Positions 47,773 through 59,737 of a stretch of 64,000 nucleotides of DNA are shown here, piece after piece. This stretch comes from Arctopsyche grandis (lineage: Eukaryota > Arthropoda > Insecta > Trichoptera > Hydropsychidae). A program made the position numbers and the translations under genes. The notes under the pieces were generated by a model. The model saw only the letters and a program-made list of their open reading frames with translations. It made no database searches and had not been told where the DNA came from. The DNA lies in the NCBI RefSeq assembly GCF_051622035.1, contig NC_135360.1, positions 26,739,206 to 26,803,205 of the forward strand. Reading direction: 5' to 3'. Positions within the stretch are counted from its first letter, which is position 1, and each line of letters opens with the position of its first letter.

Positions 47773-47908
47773 TTTCCATTTCCCAGGAAATAGGGTTGAC
47801 TATTGTCAATTACTATTGTCCTACAAAGTTAGAGAGAAAAGAAAATGTTGACAATAGAAATTGACAATAGTCAACTCATTTTTTGTCCAAATAGAAACCG
47901 GCCACTGT
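47773..47908. mobile_element. Hairpin MITE, 'TTGACTATTGTCAAT' type
   Basis: The left arm AGGGTTGACTATTGTCAATT is mirrored by the right arm GAAATTGACAATAGTCAACT; outer parts GTTTCCATTT and GGTTTCTATTTGG also pair. Related to 3984-4129. Confidence 0.65.
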
Positions 47909-48039
47909 CCCTTAATTATGACAAATAGTAAAATAAATACATAATTGTCTGCTCTAAAAGATTACTGATTCTCGTCCCAATTCTATTTAAGTGTGTGTAA
48001 TGTGCGTAAGGATGTAGAAGTCTACTTACCAATATGTAA

Positions 48040-48110
48040 ACCAATTTGTTAGGCCTTCGGTAGGAAGGCCTAACAGGTAACCCCAATGAGCCTTCCTGGC
48101 CAGAAACATT
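48040..48110 (-). mobile_element. SINE/LINE 3' tail fragment with stem-loop
   Basis: Stem-loop at 48061-48099 (minus strand CCAGGAAGG...CCTTCCTA) with the intervening loop of the SINE type. Only the extreme 3' end remains. Confidence 0.6.
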
Positions 48111-48570
48111 GTATATACATTTGATACAAATTAAGGCTTTAAATCCCGGGATCCCGGTGTTTTCTGGTAGTGTGAATTTCGGTGCTGAAACTAGTATGAA
48201 TACCGGGATTACGGTGCTGGCAGAAATTTCTTTAAAAATATTATTTTTACAAAAATAATATGGAAAAAAACATAAAACAACATTATATAATGAACAATGG
48301 TGGGATGAGCAATGACAGTCATAGTCCATTTGTTTGCCACCCGTTTCGACGCCGGCTTGCCGTTTCCACGAAATGGTGTGAACGACCTGTATTGTGTCGC
48401 AGATATTGTGCTCAACCGTAATGATATTTGAAGCATATTTTAACTGATTCGAACTCAGAATCACGTTTTCCTGATCTAGAAAAAAATTGTGTGTGTGTTT
48501 CTGTGTTTCTGTGTGAGTGTCTGTATGTTTATTGTGTGTCAGTGTATTTTGGGGTTTTTTGAACACCGTT

Positions 48571-48880
48571 CGTTCTATCGAACTGAAACTTAGTATTGGT
48601 TACTGAAATTTTTATCGATACACCGTGATTTTTTTTCAAATTTTTAAGTTGACCGGAAATGGTACCTCCCCGTGTTTCTTAAAAAGAAAGAGGACACCTA
48701 TGTATGTGTCCTCTTTCTTTTTAAGTTTTTGAATTAAATTATCTCCCAAACCACTAATCAAATTGGACTGAAATTTCTTATTTGTAATAGAAATTATTAA
48801 TATTTTACCCCAATATTTTTTCCTGAACCGAAAGTAGTACTTTTAATTTAGAGAATCAAGGTTTTTTATGTTTTTCTAAG
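48571..48880 (+). repeat. Dispersed repeat, partner of 23560-23890
   Basis: Shares 'CTGAAACTTAGTATTGGTTA' and 'GTTGACCGGAAATGG' with the partner copy. It is interrupted by the perfect hairpin at 48678-48725, which is absent from 23.7 kb. Confidence 0.55.
48678..48725. repeat. Perfect 20-bp stem hairpin
   Basis: CTTAAAAAGAAAGAGGACAC, 8-base loop CTATGTAT, then the exact reverse complement. No run of T follows that would suggest a Pol III terminator context. The function is unknown. Confidence 0.85.
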
Positions 48881-48904
48881 AAATCCTTTAATTTATTGAA
48901 CTGA

Positions 48905-48970
48905 AATTTGAACCCGTGACCAATCTTTTCAAAGAATTATATGCTAAGCACTAGTCTATTCTGCCATTTC
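48905..48970 (-). mobile_element. tRNA-like SINE head fragment
   Basis: Minus strand: AGACTAGTGCTTAGCATA (A-box-like) and CACGGGTTCAAATTTC (B-box-like), with spacing as in the SINE at 14.1 kb. No complete cloverleaf. Confidence 0.45.
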
Positions 48971-49436
48971 TTTCTTACGAGGAACAAGAAGAGTTTACAA
49001 ACAGCATAAGAAGTACATAATAATTATATAATTTTTTAGGTAAATTGAGGGGGTAATTTTGAATACTAAGCCACCGGGTAATGTCTAGTGATCGGATTTT
49101 AATTGAATCCAGTCTGGTCTTCTAATAAAGAGAATATCGTACATACATATGACTGTGAAAAGACCACCACCCACCATATTTTTGCACGTTAATAAAAGCC
49201 GACGCGTCAAAACATACGTTTCACCAACACTGCATCGCAACTGGAAAAAAAGAACGACAACAAATTAAATATCCAGTATTTTATTAAATTTAACAAAATG
49301 GTCAGTATTATATTATTAAATGACCTAAATTAACCATAACAAATAGGAATGCCTGTTGGATGGAATTTTCCATCAAGATCGTACCAATTTTGTGTTGATT
49401 TCAATCAAAAAATAATACTGGCCATTCGTAAATATA

Positions 49437-49620
49437 AAACTCACCATTTAACATTAATACTCACCATTTGCTTAAATACTGACTATTTATGGTTAAATAC
49501 TGACCATTTATGTTTAAATACTGACCATTTAATATAAATAATTATCTTTTTTATTTATATTGAACGATGGATACTGGCCATTTAATATAAATACTGGCCT
49601 TTCATGTTTAAATACTGAAA
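49437..49620 (+). repeat. Degenerate ~21-bp tandem repeat
   Basis: Seven to eight units of TTAAATACTGACCATTTATG with variants. Confidence 0.7.
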
Positions 49621-50989
49621 AAATAGACTAATTGTATATGTACAAGCCAAAAAGAACATCGAATTTATGTTAATCAGCCAAGTTTAATACTCAACTAAAT
49701 CTTTAATACTTTAACTAACTCTTGTGGAAATTAAAATATCAGAGCTGCTAAATTACTAAGGGAATCTTCGGAATCATTGTAAACTTTATTGAGATAAAAT
49801 CATAAAAAAATGAAAACTTAAAGAATGCATTTCCTATAGTCGAATTTGAATTGTAAAGTGATACATTTGATTTGTAAAATGTTGAATTTGGAGTGTTATT
49901 TTTATTATTATTATTACAATTATTATTTTTAATAAACATATATTTTTAAAAAATTCCCACGTAAATCCCAATTATGTTTAATCAGTTAATTAAATTATAT
50001 TATTGCTGTTTTATAATTTGTTTATTCTTTCGGACTATTCATTTTTTTTATGAAATTCACAGTATACTAGTAAAATCATTTTTTTTTCAAGAACAAGTAT
50101 ATTATTAATTATAATAAAAATCAGCATTCAAAAATATAAAAAATCTTAACAAACGTCAAATACATAAAATGTTAATTGTTTGTATTACAAAAAAAAAAGA
50201 TAAATTAATACACATAAGTATATTGCAACTGCGTAAAAAATGCAGTGAAAACTACTGTTATCAAATATACTACGATAAACAATTCATTTTCGAATAATAA
50301 ATTGAAGTAAAATAAGAATTCATTTCCGTGAACGTTTAAAATACATGTTAATGCATAATTTCTGAATTTTAAATACTATTCAATTTCAAAAACGTATCCA
50401 AAATATCCTTAATTATATACATATATTATATTATATACATATATAAATATCCTTGATTTTCATTTTTCAATCAAAATTTTATTAAAATTATATTTTTCTC
50501 ATAGAAAAGATTACATATACTATGAATAATTAATTATGTACATAGGTATATGTAATCATAAAAATATAATACAAATACATGTAATATACATTTCAAAATA
50601 TACTTATATATACATTTCAACATATATTTACTTATAGGTACATACATATATACATATGTACTTTCAAAATATACTTAAAATAAATGTTTAATAGTCTATA
50701 AACACCATAACCACGAATATCACGAAAATAACCAAAAGTATCAAAAGCACCAAACTCGTCTTCTCGAAAGTTGAGAACAAAATGATCGTGAATGCATTCC
50801 CGAAAAATCAAAAAACTTTTCTTTTAACACGCATTTCTTACTGGCAAAATTTTATTAAAAAGGTTTGGCTTTTTTTCAGGTTCTGAAGAACGGTTTATGG
50901 TATTGCCTGGTTGTACGTAAATTACTGAACTTAGTTAGTCAGTATACTTGATATAATTAACACCTTAGCGGTCATAGATTATTTTAACC
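49621..50989. other. Very AT-rich noncoding stretch
   Basis: Nothing recognised beyond ACATACATATATACATATGT strings. Confidence 0.35.
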
Positions 50990-51120
50990 AATCTGTCTGG
51001 TAGGCTGCGCTCATCCTTATTTTTATAATTGTATATGATGTATGAGTGGAATTTTGATCTTCTCTCTTCCATTTGGGCTTCGCGGGGATATTTTGTATTT
51101 ATGGCAGGTTCTTATACATA
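50990..51120 (+). mobile_element. LINE fragment, ORF end plus 3' UTR start
   Basis: TGTCTGGTAGGCTGCGCTCA, then TATGAGTGGAATTTTGAT and TCTTCCATTTGGGC parallel 28737-28860 around the stop codon of the 27.6-kb LINE. It is 5' and 3' truncated. Confidence 0.7.
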
Positions 51121-51189
51121 CATACATACATATATTGGTGCTGGATGTAAATTCCATACTATTCTGTTTATATCACATTTTTTTAAACG

Positions 51190-51410
51190 TTCAATTCTAT
51201 AAATCTAACCCTAACAACCCAATCTTAAATTAATAGGGCCAACCCTTACTTAATCTAACCTACCCTAACCCTTAAATAATACCAACCCTAACAATCTAAT
51301 CTTAAATGAATAAAACCAATCCTGAAAATGTAACTGGTTGTGATTTCTAAAACGTCACTGAAAATACATTTTCACTTGAAATATAATTTCACTGTGACAT
51401 ATACATTATA
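51190..51410 (-). repeat. Dispersed repeat with AACCCTAA motifs, copy 2
   Basis: Complement of 12068-12270. The AACCCTAAC strings are irregularly spaced, unlike telomeric arrays. Confidence 0.55.
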
Positions 51411-51439
51411 TATTAATGATATAATAATAATATTAATAA

Positions 51440-52467
51440 TAACTTTTTATTCCAGGCGATAAGGAGAATAGTGCCATCCCCAACGTCCATATAAATAATA
51501 TCGGTCTCCGTGACGGGTCCGAATGTGAAACGCCCGAAAACGCAAATATTGGAAGGGAAAGATCGAAAATCGAAAGATCTTATGTCGAAAGATCAAAAAA
51601 AAGGGTGCATGGTAAACGATACATACTCACGTACATACTCACATAATTTGCGCGAGCAGGATACAACAGGAACAAGAGGAACAGGCTTTTTCTCCCGTAT
51701 TGATGTGCTTGCGAAGAATACGGGAGGAAAAGCCTGTTCCTCTTTTTCCTGTTGTATCCTGCTCGCGCAAATTATGTGAGTATGTACCGTTTACCATGCA
51801 CCCTTTTTTTATCTTTCGACTTAAGATCTTTCGATTTTCGATCTTTGCCTTCCGATATTTGCGTTTTCGGGCGTTTCACATTCGGGCCCGTGAGGTAGAC
51901 CCAAATAATATATAGATAATAACATCATTGAAAAATAATAATAATAAATGATAATAATAATAATAAATAATAATAATAATAAGAACAATCAATAAATTCA
52001 ATATCCATTAAAGGCGGTCGGTGGAATAGCTCCATCCATCGAAAATATAGTGAAGAATGCAAATGAGAAGATGCAGCAGCAAGAAGACAATTTGATGACA
52101 AAAATATACGAAGACCTAGAGAGGCCGTTCTCATCCTGAGAATGACCTACCTCAAAGTGAGCCTGTAGCATTTGTTATATTGTACCTCATCGTCTTCCGC
52201 TTGTATCTGGTCCATAATTCTCCAGTACAAAGGTTAGTACAAAAGGACATATATAATTGTCTCTTAACCTCTACACTGCAGTGGTAAAACCATCTTGCCA
52301 GCATATTAGCCCTTATACAAATAGCTCTTCTTTGTCTTTCGATGTCACGGTCATCAGAGAGATCCTCCGTCAGCAGGTGTCCCAGATACTTGACTTCCCT
52401 AACGGTTTCAAGATTACGTCCATCTAAAATGAGGACCTCGACCGTATCGGAAAATCAATACCATGGA
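51440..52467 (-). mobile_element. LINE (Rex1/CR1-like) 3' fragment, copy 1, interrupted
   Basis: Paralogue of 62640-63303, interrupted by foldback copy 2 (51502-51902). The minus strand encodes the RT-proximal C-terminal region, with frame damage relative to the other copy. The left end is an (AAT)n-rich tail. Confidence 0.7.
51502..51902. mobile_element. Foldback (MULE-like) element, copy 2
   Basis: 401-bp palindromic element with perfect 9-bp duplication AAATAATAT (51493-51501, 51903-51911). Ends CGGTCTCCGTGACGGG and, inverted, GGGTCTACCTCACGGG. Arms match copy 1. The intact LINE paralogue at 62697-62705 has a single AAATAATAT, so it is the empty site. Confidence 0.9.
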
Positions 52468-54852
52468 TATGCATGTATACAATATGAATCTACATTATAT
52501 ATGTACATATACATATGTTACGTAAGTATTTCTAAGTCAAAATGTATTCTTATGTATAATGGTTAATTAAATGGATGACTTATAATACATAGTTAATATC
52601 TACAACTCTTCTAAAAATAGACAACAGATATACGACAGTAAATGTTATATTTATGTACAATTATGTCAGTTTTAGAACAACGATAATGAACAACAATGCC
52701 TTGTAAAATGAGAGGCGCCTAGCCTTCAACGTTTAACCTAATCACTGCCGCCACGATTACGCTGTAAATGAAAACAATCGAATTGCAACCGAAATTTAAA
52801 AGAATTTCACGCATGAAAAAACGCAATGGAGATATTGGTGTTTCGCTACATTTACTTTGCCATTCAATAAACGAATCGTCTTCAATTGTGACCTTTGAGT
52901 CGGGGTGTATCTGAAATTTGGCGATTACAACCTTATCTTTACGTCATTGCTTCGTTTTTTTTTTACCATTTTACGTGCACCAAAATGTCTTTCGACTTTC
53001 GTCAGCCTTATATAAGACGCGTATTAAATTCTAGAACTGGATTTATTTAGATATTGACCATTCGCAGTGGAAAAGTTGTCAAATTTTATTTTCATTTTAA
53101 TTTCATCGAAATTTTATTTGTTTTGAGACATTTTTATTAATATTTATATCGGAAGCTGTTGAGCAATCTCCACTCACTGAAGGTTTGACATTGATAGATT
53201 TGATAAACGTTTAAAGAAAATAATGCACCTAATTAACTATGTATGTATGTATGTATATGTATGAAATTTGAAGTTTTGACCTGTCAAAAAGTGTTAATAT
53301 CTACTCATTACAATATTCAATTACATTAATTATGGAAAAAAATTTCAATATTTCTTATTTCATTTTAAAGTTCTTGATAAGAGTGTTCTTTGACTAAAGC
53401 AAAAGACTATTTCAAAGACATAAATTTAGACACAATGAGTTGGGGCGCCTAGTTAAAATTTAGAAGGCTATACATGTTTTAAACATTACCTAATCTCGAC
53501 TATGTACATATGTATATAACTTAAATACAATAAAGATTTACCTATACTTTCATTATTATTCTACTCGATTCAAGATCCAATTCCTCGAACTGCTTCTGCA
53601 CATGGAATACTCAAATGATCCAAATGGGAAATAATTCTTCCATTGATGATGTGATTTTTCAGTTAGAAAAAAAGATAGTTAAATATGTATGTACATACTA
53701 ATGATTTCTAATCAAAAACTAAATTTGGAGAAACACTGACCAACAAACGCGTACACGCAATCGAACGAAAAAGAAAGTATACGTTGTAAAGTCACACACA
53801 GGGTTTCTAATTAACCGAAAATAATGACAGGCAATTTTTCGCTGATTTTTCTTAATAAATAACTGGTTAGCGGGTTAACTGCAATTTATAAAAAAATGAA
53901 GGTATTTTAACAATTTGTAACATTAATGCAGACAATTAAAGTTATTATTACTTATAGATTGAAAGTAATACAGTTTTTTATTACAATTATTGGATTGAAT
54001 ACAAATTAAAATTACAAGAAAAATTAAATCCAATTTAAGTAATATTTTCGTCAACATTCATATATGCAATATACACAAAAAAATGAAACTCAAACACGTG
54101 GATAAATTCAATTTTTGATTTTTCATCATGCTTCTTATTTTTGTAACCAAAAACATATGTTCACTTGTAAAACAGTTAATGGATTGCATGGTTATAGTAA
54201 AGTTGAATATCGATGCCAATTACATATGTTTCTTTTTCGGAATAAAAATATGCCAATACATTCATAGTTCCTGAATTTTTTTCTTGTACCTGTATTTTTC
54301 AGTATAGCTGTATTCAATTGAACTATATATACATATTTTTAATATTAATTAACCGGTTAACCGATCGAATTTCAACGGCTTAAAACAGCACTTTCACCGG
54401 TTAACCGGTTTAGGTGTAGCTGGTGTTGGATATTGTATTTCCGTAAAAGCAATTTTTTAAATTATTTTAAATTAAAATATGCTTTTGCGTCGTTGACTTT
54501 TGGGTCAAGTCGCGTCCATTGAAATGAATTGTTTAATTACGTAATTAATTAAAGTACTTACACGATGTAGAGTTCAACACCGAAATGTACATATACAAAG
54601 CGTCCGCGGAACAAATTGCTCTAATCAAACATCTCTCTCCAAATTAGTGAAAAGATAACTCTGTCGACATCAAAGTTTACAATGCGCTCCTGCGGCAATT
54701 TCACAAAGACTTTTAATCACCATCCTTTTGCGGTGTGCATCAATTAAAATCGGCAATTGGTCATTTATTCATATAAAAGTCTGGAAATAAGTAACCCATT
54801 TCAGATGAACTGTCAACTGGCTCGGTTACCAAGTAACCATGCTTTCATTATT
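52468..54852. other. Mostly AT-rich noncoding DNA
   Basis: A TATATAAG at 53010 follows a short CpG-richer stretch (52940-53020), but no splice-linked ORF supports a promoter. ACCGGTTAACCG-type inverted motifs occur at 53870 and 54350-54410 and may mark an old DNA transposon. Confidence 0.3.
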
Positions 54853-55175
54853 TGAGCCGTTATAATTGAAAGTGGTATATGTATGTACATATGTCCACTT
54901 TTCTTCATTTCGAGAAATATCTCGCAAAACATTTAAAATAATGTTTTCCATTTAACAATAGCTAAAAATACTGGTAGCCTGTAATACGTTTATTTTGCTT
55001 TTCCAAGAATCTGGACATATCGATTTGAAACAAGTGATAACAATTTATGAATCAAGTCAAACAGAAATAGTTCTGAGATTCGCATATTATTTATTCATAG
55101 TAGTTTTGGACCATTGTGGCTTTACAGGAAGAACCTAAAGCGCCACAATGGCCTAAATAGTGTCTTTGGAACTGA
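54853..55175. mobile_element. MITE, 'TGAGCCGTTATAATTGAAAG' family, copy 3, with an insertion
   Basis: Collinear with 18471-18672 up to CAGAAATAG and again from TAGTGTCTTTGGAACTG. About 90 bp between them is a retrotransposon tail in minus orientation, with stem-loop at 55111-55151, flanked by AAATAG on both sides. Confidence 0.7.
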
Positions 55176-56194
55176 AAATTGGAGGAAAATATATGTAATA
55201 TCATTTCACTCTCGTAAATCCACTTTTAGTCTAAAGCGGTGTTCATTTGGTATTTCAATATTATCTATTAAAAACCTACCTCTGTGTAAAACTTTTAAAA
55301 CCATAACTGTTGAAATAAGGTCAAGAAAGCATAATAAAAATGATAAAAAGCGATATGTACAGTTTTCAACAGCCGATAAAACAGTTTTCATTTCTCCCCG
55401 AAAAAATAATATATTTTCGATTTATGAATATTACAATAATTAAATTAAATAAAAAAATTCATTGGGTAAACACCGATAATCCGGTTTTACATATTATAGA
55501 AGTGGAAAGTCATAGAATACCAAATTCCGGAATTGTATCATAGAAGCAGAAGGACTTACACGGGCTGTACACCCGAAACCTTAATTTTGTTACCGTTCCT
55601 TTCTTCGATATATATATTGAGTGTATGTATATATTGAGTGAATGCGATAGTAAATATCAATATATATATTGAGTGAATGCGACAGTTGCGCTTCGACCAG
55701 ATAAAACGTATTTTAAATTGACAAAATCGAGGTTTCGTATTCTCCTATTTTCTCCTCCAAAACTAGACCAATTTTTAAAAAAATTTCATCATCGGTATGA
55801 GAAAGATACTTTCTGTGCATCTATCGGCGTATTTTTTTTTAAATCGACCGTTAAATAAGCGCGCTGGACTCGTTTCGTGGGTATAAAAAAGAGGCGATTT
55901 TATAAATGTTTGGCGGCTCCTAGCTCCTATAAAAAATAATTAATCAAAAAAATAAAACAATAGATGCACCCCAATGGTAGATATCCATAGCATATTAAAA
56001 AATAATTTCTCTAGTGCCATAATTGAGGAAGGGAGAAGTATAGTACGTTTGTATGGACAAGGCGCTGCTGTCCAGCCCTCTTAACCGATATCCAAAGAAC
56101 CTGATTTATCAAGGGAAAATCTTACTGATTCGTATAAGAGGTTTTCAACTTCCAATTTTCCACATTCAAAATTTAAATAGCACCTGTTTAAAGT

Positions 56195-57296
56195 AAAGTT
56201 CACGCTGTTCAAATTATAACAGAAAAATATTATAATAAACTTTATATAAAACTGATTATCTTTATATAAAATTGATTATCAGTACTTCGTTTGCTAAATC
56301 ATTGAAATTAAATGGTAAGCCTGTGAAGTAGCCTTCAGAGTACAAAAGGGTCAAAAGTCAAGGCGATTGTTCTAAGATCAATTTCCAACGATTATCACGT
56401 CTCAGCGAGAGCAATCAGCTGAAGAAAGCAGTGCAATGTCATATCATGGTACTGATAATGGTTTTGTTTATAGCGCGATCTGCGAGCGTGACTGATATTA
56501 CAAAACTATAATAATGCTTTATAAATATGGGTTTATTCACCCTGAAACTCCGGCGTACATACTTAGTAGTTTCATAGTTGCTCCAGAGCAACCCATTCGA
56601 CCGATTAACCGGTCCGAGGCGTTTTTCAGGAGATACGACTCGGATCTACGACGGCTGCACTTTAGTCGTGTCGTAGACGTTCAAAATAATACGATTTCTA
56701 TTTTAAGAAATGGAAGATAAGCTTGTTTCCAAAACAATTTACACGTTTGATTTTTGAAACATTTATTTATCGATGTACGGAGGCATTTTTGATCGAATTC
56801 TACACATTTTAAATACCGCTTAAATTTAAATTAAATTTTGTATACCGCAAAGCAGTATACTGTGTTCATATTTAAATTTGTTTAATTTATTTATTATTAT
56901 TAATTATATGATGATATTCCTCTGCGTCTTTTGTTATAAAATTTTAATTGCACCAAATTTTCCATCGAATCTTAAACTGTGCAGCATATTCGACTTTTAT
57001 ATCATACCAACCATTATCAGTAGCCAAAACCATTATCAGTACCATGAAATGACATTGCACTGCTTTCTTCAGCTGATTGCTCTCGCTGAGACGTGATAAT
57101 CGTTGGAAATTGATCTTAGAACAATCGCCTTGACTTTTGACCCTTTTGTACTCTGAAGGCTACTTCACAGGCTTACCATTTAATTTCAATGATTTAGCAA
57201 ACGAAGTACTGATAATCAATTTTACATAAAGATAATCAGTTTTATATTAAGTTTATTATAATATTTTTCTGTTATAATTTGAACAGCGTGAACTTT
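56195..57296. mobile_element. 1.1-kb element with 272-bp terminal inverted repeats, unclassified
   Basis: Arms 56195-56466 and 57025-57296 have the same length and are nearly identical in inverted orientation, starting AAAGTTCACGCTGTTC. The spacer of 558 bp has a 68-codon frame at 56514-56720 (starting MLYKYGFIHPETPAY) with no known domain. No clear target duplication. The arms include a 20-bp direct repeat (TTTATATAAAACTGATTATC). It could be a DNA transposon derivative with long inverted repeats, or an inverted duplication. Confidence 0.7.
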
Positions 57297-57863
57297 GTGA
57301 TACATTAAATAATGTTACATTTTTTTCATACATTATTATTATATGAAGAAAAAATTTTAATTTGAATTTTTTTTTATGAATATCTTTAAACTTTAGTACT
57401 AATGTTTATTCAAACTTTTGTTTTGCACAAGATTACTAATTTATTGAAGAATCAATAAGAATACACATCTTCTACATCGTATGTCTATTTTAACCACTTA
57501 ATCACCACGCGTTTGTAGAAGCCGATTCGATTATGTGTTTAGTGCCAACCCTTGACACTACTTGTTGAATATATCACTTATATATATATTTTTCAATTTC
57601 ATTGTATCACAGGATATTTTTAGATGTGGCTGTGAAGAAACCGAAATTAATTTCGCCTTAAAGACGAAGGAGCGCTCACCGGTGCGCTTATGATGATGAT
57701 GCTATTGATAAAGTTTTTAATGTATTTTACACATTATTTCAAGTATTTATAGCATATTATTTTAATGTACATACATATGTTCTCAAAGCATAATAAAAAA
57801 GCTCAAAAACTAGCTTACAATTCATAATATATTTTTTAACTGATGAATATTTAAAACAAGCAC

Positions 57864-58002
57864 AGGTTCCAACCTTTTTGATGTGGCGACCGCTTTTTAT
57901 TAAATTCAAGTGACTCTTTGAGCCCAATGCATTTTTAATGTATAAACAATATATTTAAACAACTAAACATGTATAATTATATAATCTATATGTGAAGTAT
58001 AA

Positions 58003-58075
<73 letters not shown>

Positions 58076-58463
58076 CATATATAACAGGCTATAATGCAAA
58101 TTTCATAAGATATAGTGTGAAAAAGATAAAGTTATAGGCGTTTAAACAATTGAAATCTGACAAGACGAGTGGATGGCGGAAATTCAAACATACATATAAG
58201 GTTACTGACCACTAACGTCAAGATGTCCAAAATTTTTGCATTTTTAAACATGTCTATTACGATTATTTTTCACCATCGAACTATAAAAATCGGTTGAAAC
58301 TGTAGTAGTTTCAGCTCAATCGTTTGCAAAGTGAAACATAGAAAAGCCTAGTAAAAAATGAAAATTATACCATAGTAAATTTTTTTTTATTTGATTCTCT
58401 TGGCAACCTCATAGGAAACCCTTTGCGACTTCGCTTGGGGTTGGAACTAATGGTTTGAGAACC
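57864..58463. mobile_element. Degenerate hAT-like element containing a (TA)n array
   Basis: Starts CACAGGTTCCAACC followed by TTTTTGATGTGGCGACC. Ends CTTGGGGTTGGAACTAATGG before TTTGAGAACC. This is a common animal hAT-MITE pattern. The (TA)n array occupies 58006-58069. No clean duplication is left. Confidence 0.45.
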
Positions 58464-58521
58464 AAATGCCCAAATAAAAAATTAAACTTTGCAATCTGGA
58501 GTAGATTTTTATACATTCGAG

Positions 58522-59015
58522 CAGTGAAATGGAGCGAGGCTATTTTTGCAACTGCTCCGCTCCGGCATCAATATTTTGCTCCAGCTCCAATCCATGCTCC
58601 GCTCCATGCTCCGAGTAAAAAAGTTTCAACAATAAGAGGCCGGTAAAAATCATGTTTCATGAAAATTCGTCGCACAGAAAAATTTCCCTACAGAAAACTG
58701 CCCAAATATTGCTTAGAACTGCCCAAATCTCGTAAAAAAAAAGCATTTTCTGAGCAATATTTGGTCAGTTTTCTGTACGGTAATTTCCTGTGTGCTGAAT
58801 TTTCGTACGATAGGAGACCAAATTTTCGTAGCGGTGGTTATCCTGGTAGCGATTCACATTTGGGATGTAACCCGTTTACCAGGTTTAAAATAAAAATATA
58901 TTCGGAGCGTGGAGCACAACAAAGTTTTACGTGCTCCGCTCCGCTCCTGCTCCGGGCCAAATCTTCTCGCTCTTCTACTCCATGCTCCGTGCTCCTGCTA
59001 AGCTCCAATTGTCTG
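58522..59015. mobile_element. hAT element with GGAGC subterminal repeats
   Basis: Perfect 8-bp duplication CATTCGAG (58514-58521, 59016-59023). Ends CAGTGAAATGGAGC and, inverted, CAGACAATTGGAGC. Many GCTCC/GGAGC motifs in both subterminal regions are typical transposase binding sites. A palindromic MITE (58661-58804) is nested inside. Confidence 0.85.
58661..58804. mobile_element. Palindromic MITE nested in the hAT element
   Basis: GAAAATTCGTCGCACAG and CCTACAGAAAACTGCCCAAA at the left pair with inverted GAAAATTCAGCACACAG and CGTACAGAAAACTGACCAAA at the right. The centre is A-rich. Confidence 0.7.
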
Positions 59016-59379
59016 CATTCGAGTGCAAGTTGCAAGTGTGTATCTTAACTTTAGTTACACGTCGCAAATATTTAATCAAACGGCGCCAACATTAAGATAA
59101 ATAACCCGAAGCTCTTCACCTAGTTTCCAATGTGATATGTACATACATATGTACATAGATTATCTACATTGTACATTTGCATTTCTGCGGCGCCATCAAA
59201 ATGAGACGCGTCATGAAAGAAGATGCTGAAAGACACCAAACACGAATCGGACGTGTCGATTCGCACCGCAAACTCAGCGCAAACCCCCATAATTACCACA
59301 TTAATTAATTAATACATTGTATGCGTGTGCATATACGGACACATTCGGATATGTATGCGTTAATAAGTTCATCGGCTGG

Positions 59380-59737
59380 GGCGGGGTCACGTCGACGGAA
59401 AATGTTGAGAAGCGCATATGAACAATCTGAATTTTGATTTTCGAATACTAGTGCCAGTGTTGCGGACACGCTTAGTGCGATAGTGCGCGCCGAACCACTT
59501 TATCTTTACACGTTTTTCCCGACAAACCACTTGTCCTCGTAATGCCACGAGGTTTTCCACCTTCAGCGAAAGTGGAAAGCGCGAAAATTTGTGACGAAAA
59601 GTTGATAGGATCCGAGTCCGGAACAGATTTGTGGCTAACTCCACAGAATCCACCGACAAAGTGCACTACCCCACTTCAGAGGCACTCGCATCTACACGGT
59701 TAACATTTCAAGTGAGGAAAAATTACCATAAACCAGG
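59380..59737. other. CpG-rich island, candidate first exon or promoter
   Basis: Clear CpG and complexity rise. The plus strand has an ATG at 59541 opening 56 codons and donor-like TTCAA|GTGAGG (59713) and ACCAG|GTAAAA (59737). The minus strand has an overlapping 90-codon frame. Neither is recognised and direction cannot be decided. Confidence 0.3.

Noticed and set aside
51190..51300. Interstitial telomere repeat (AACCCTAA strings)
   Set aside because: Motifs are irregular and embedded in a dispersed repeat also present at 12.1 kb; most insects use TTAGG.
52980..53050. TATATAAG at about 53010 as a core promoter
   Set aside because: It lies inside its own short frame, and no donor, leader or downstream exon supports transcription.
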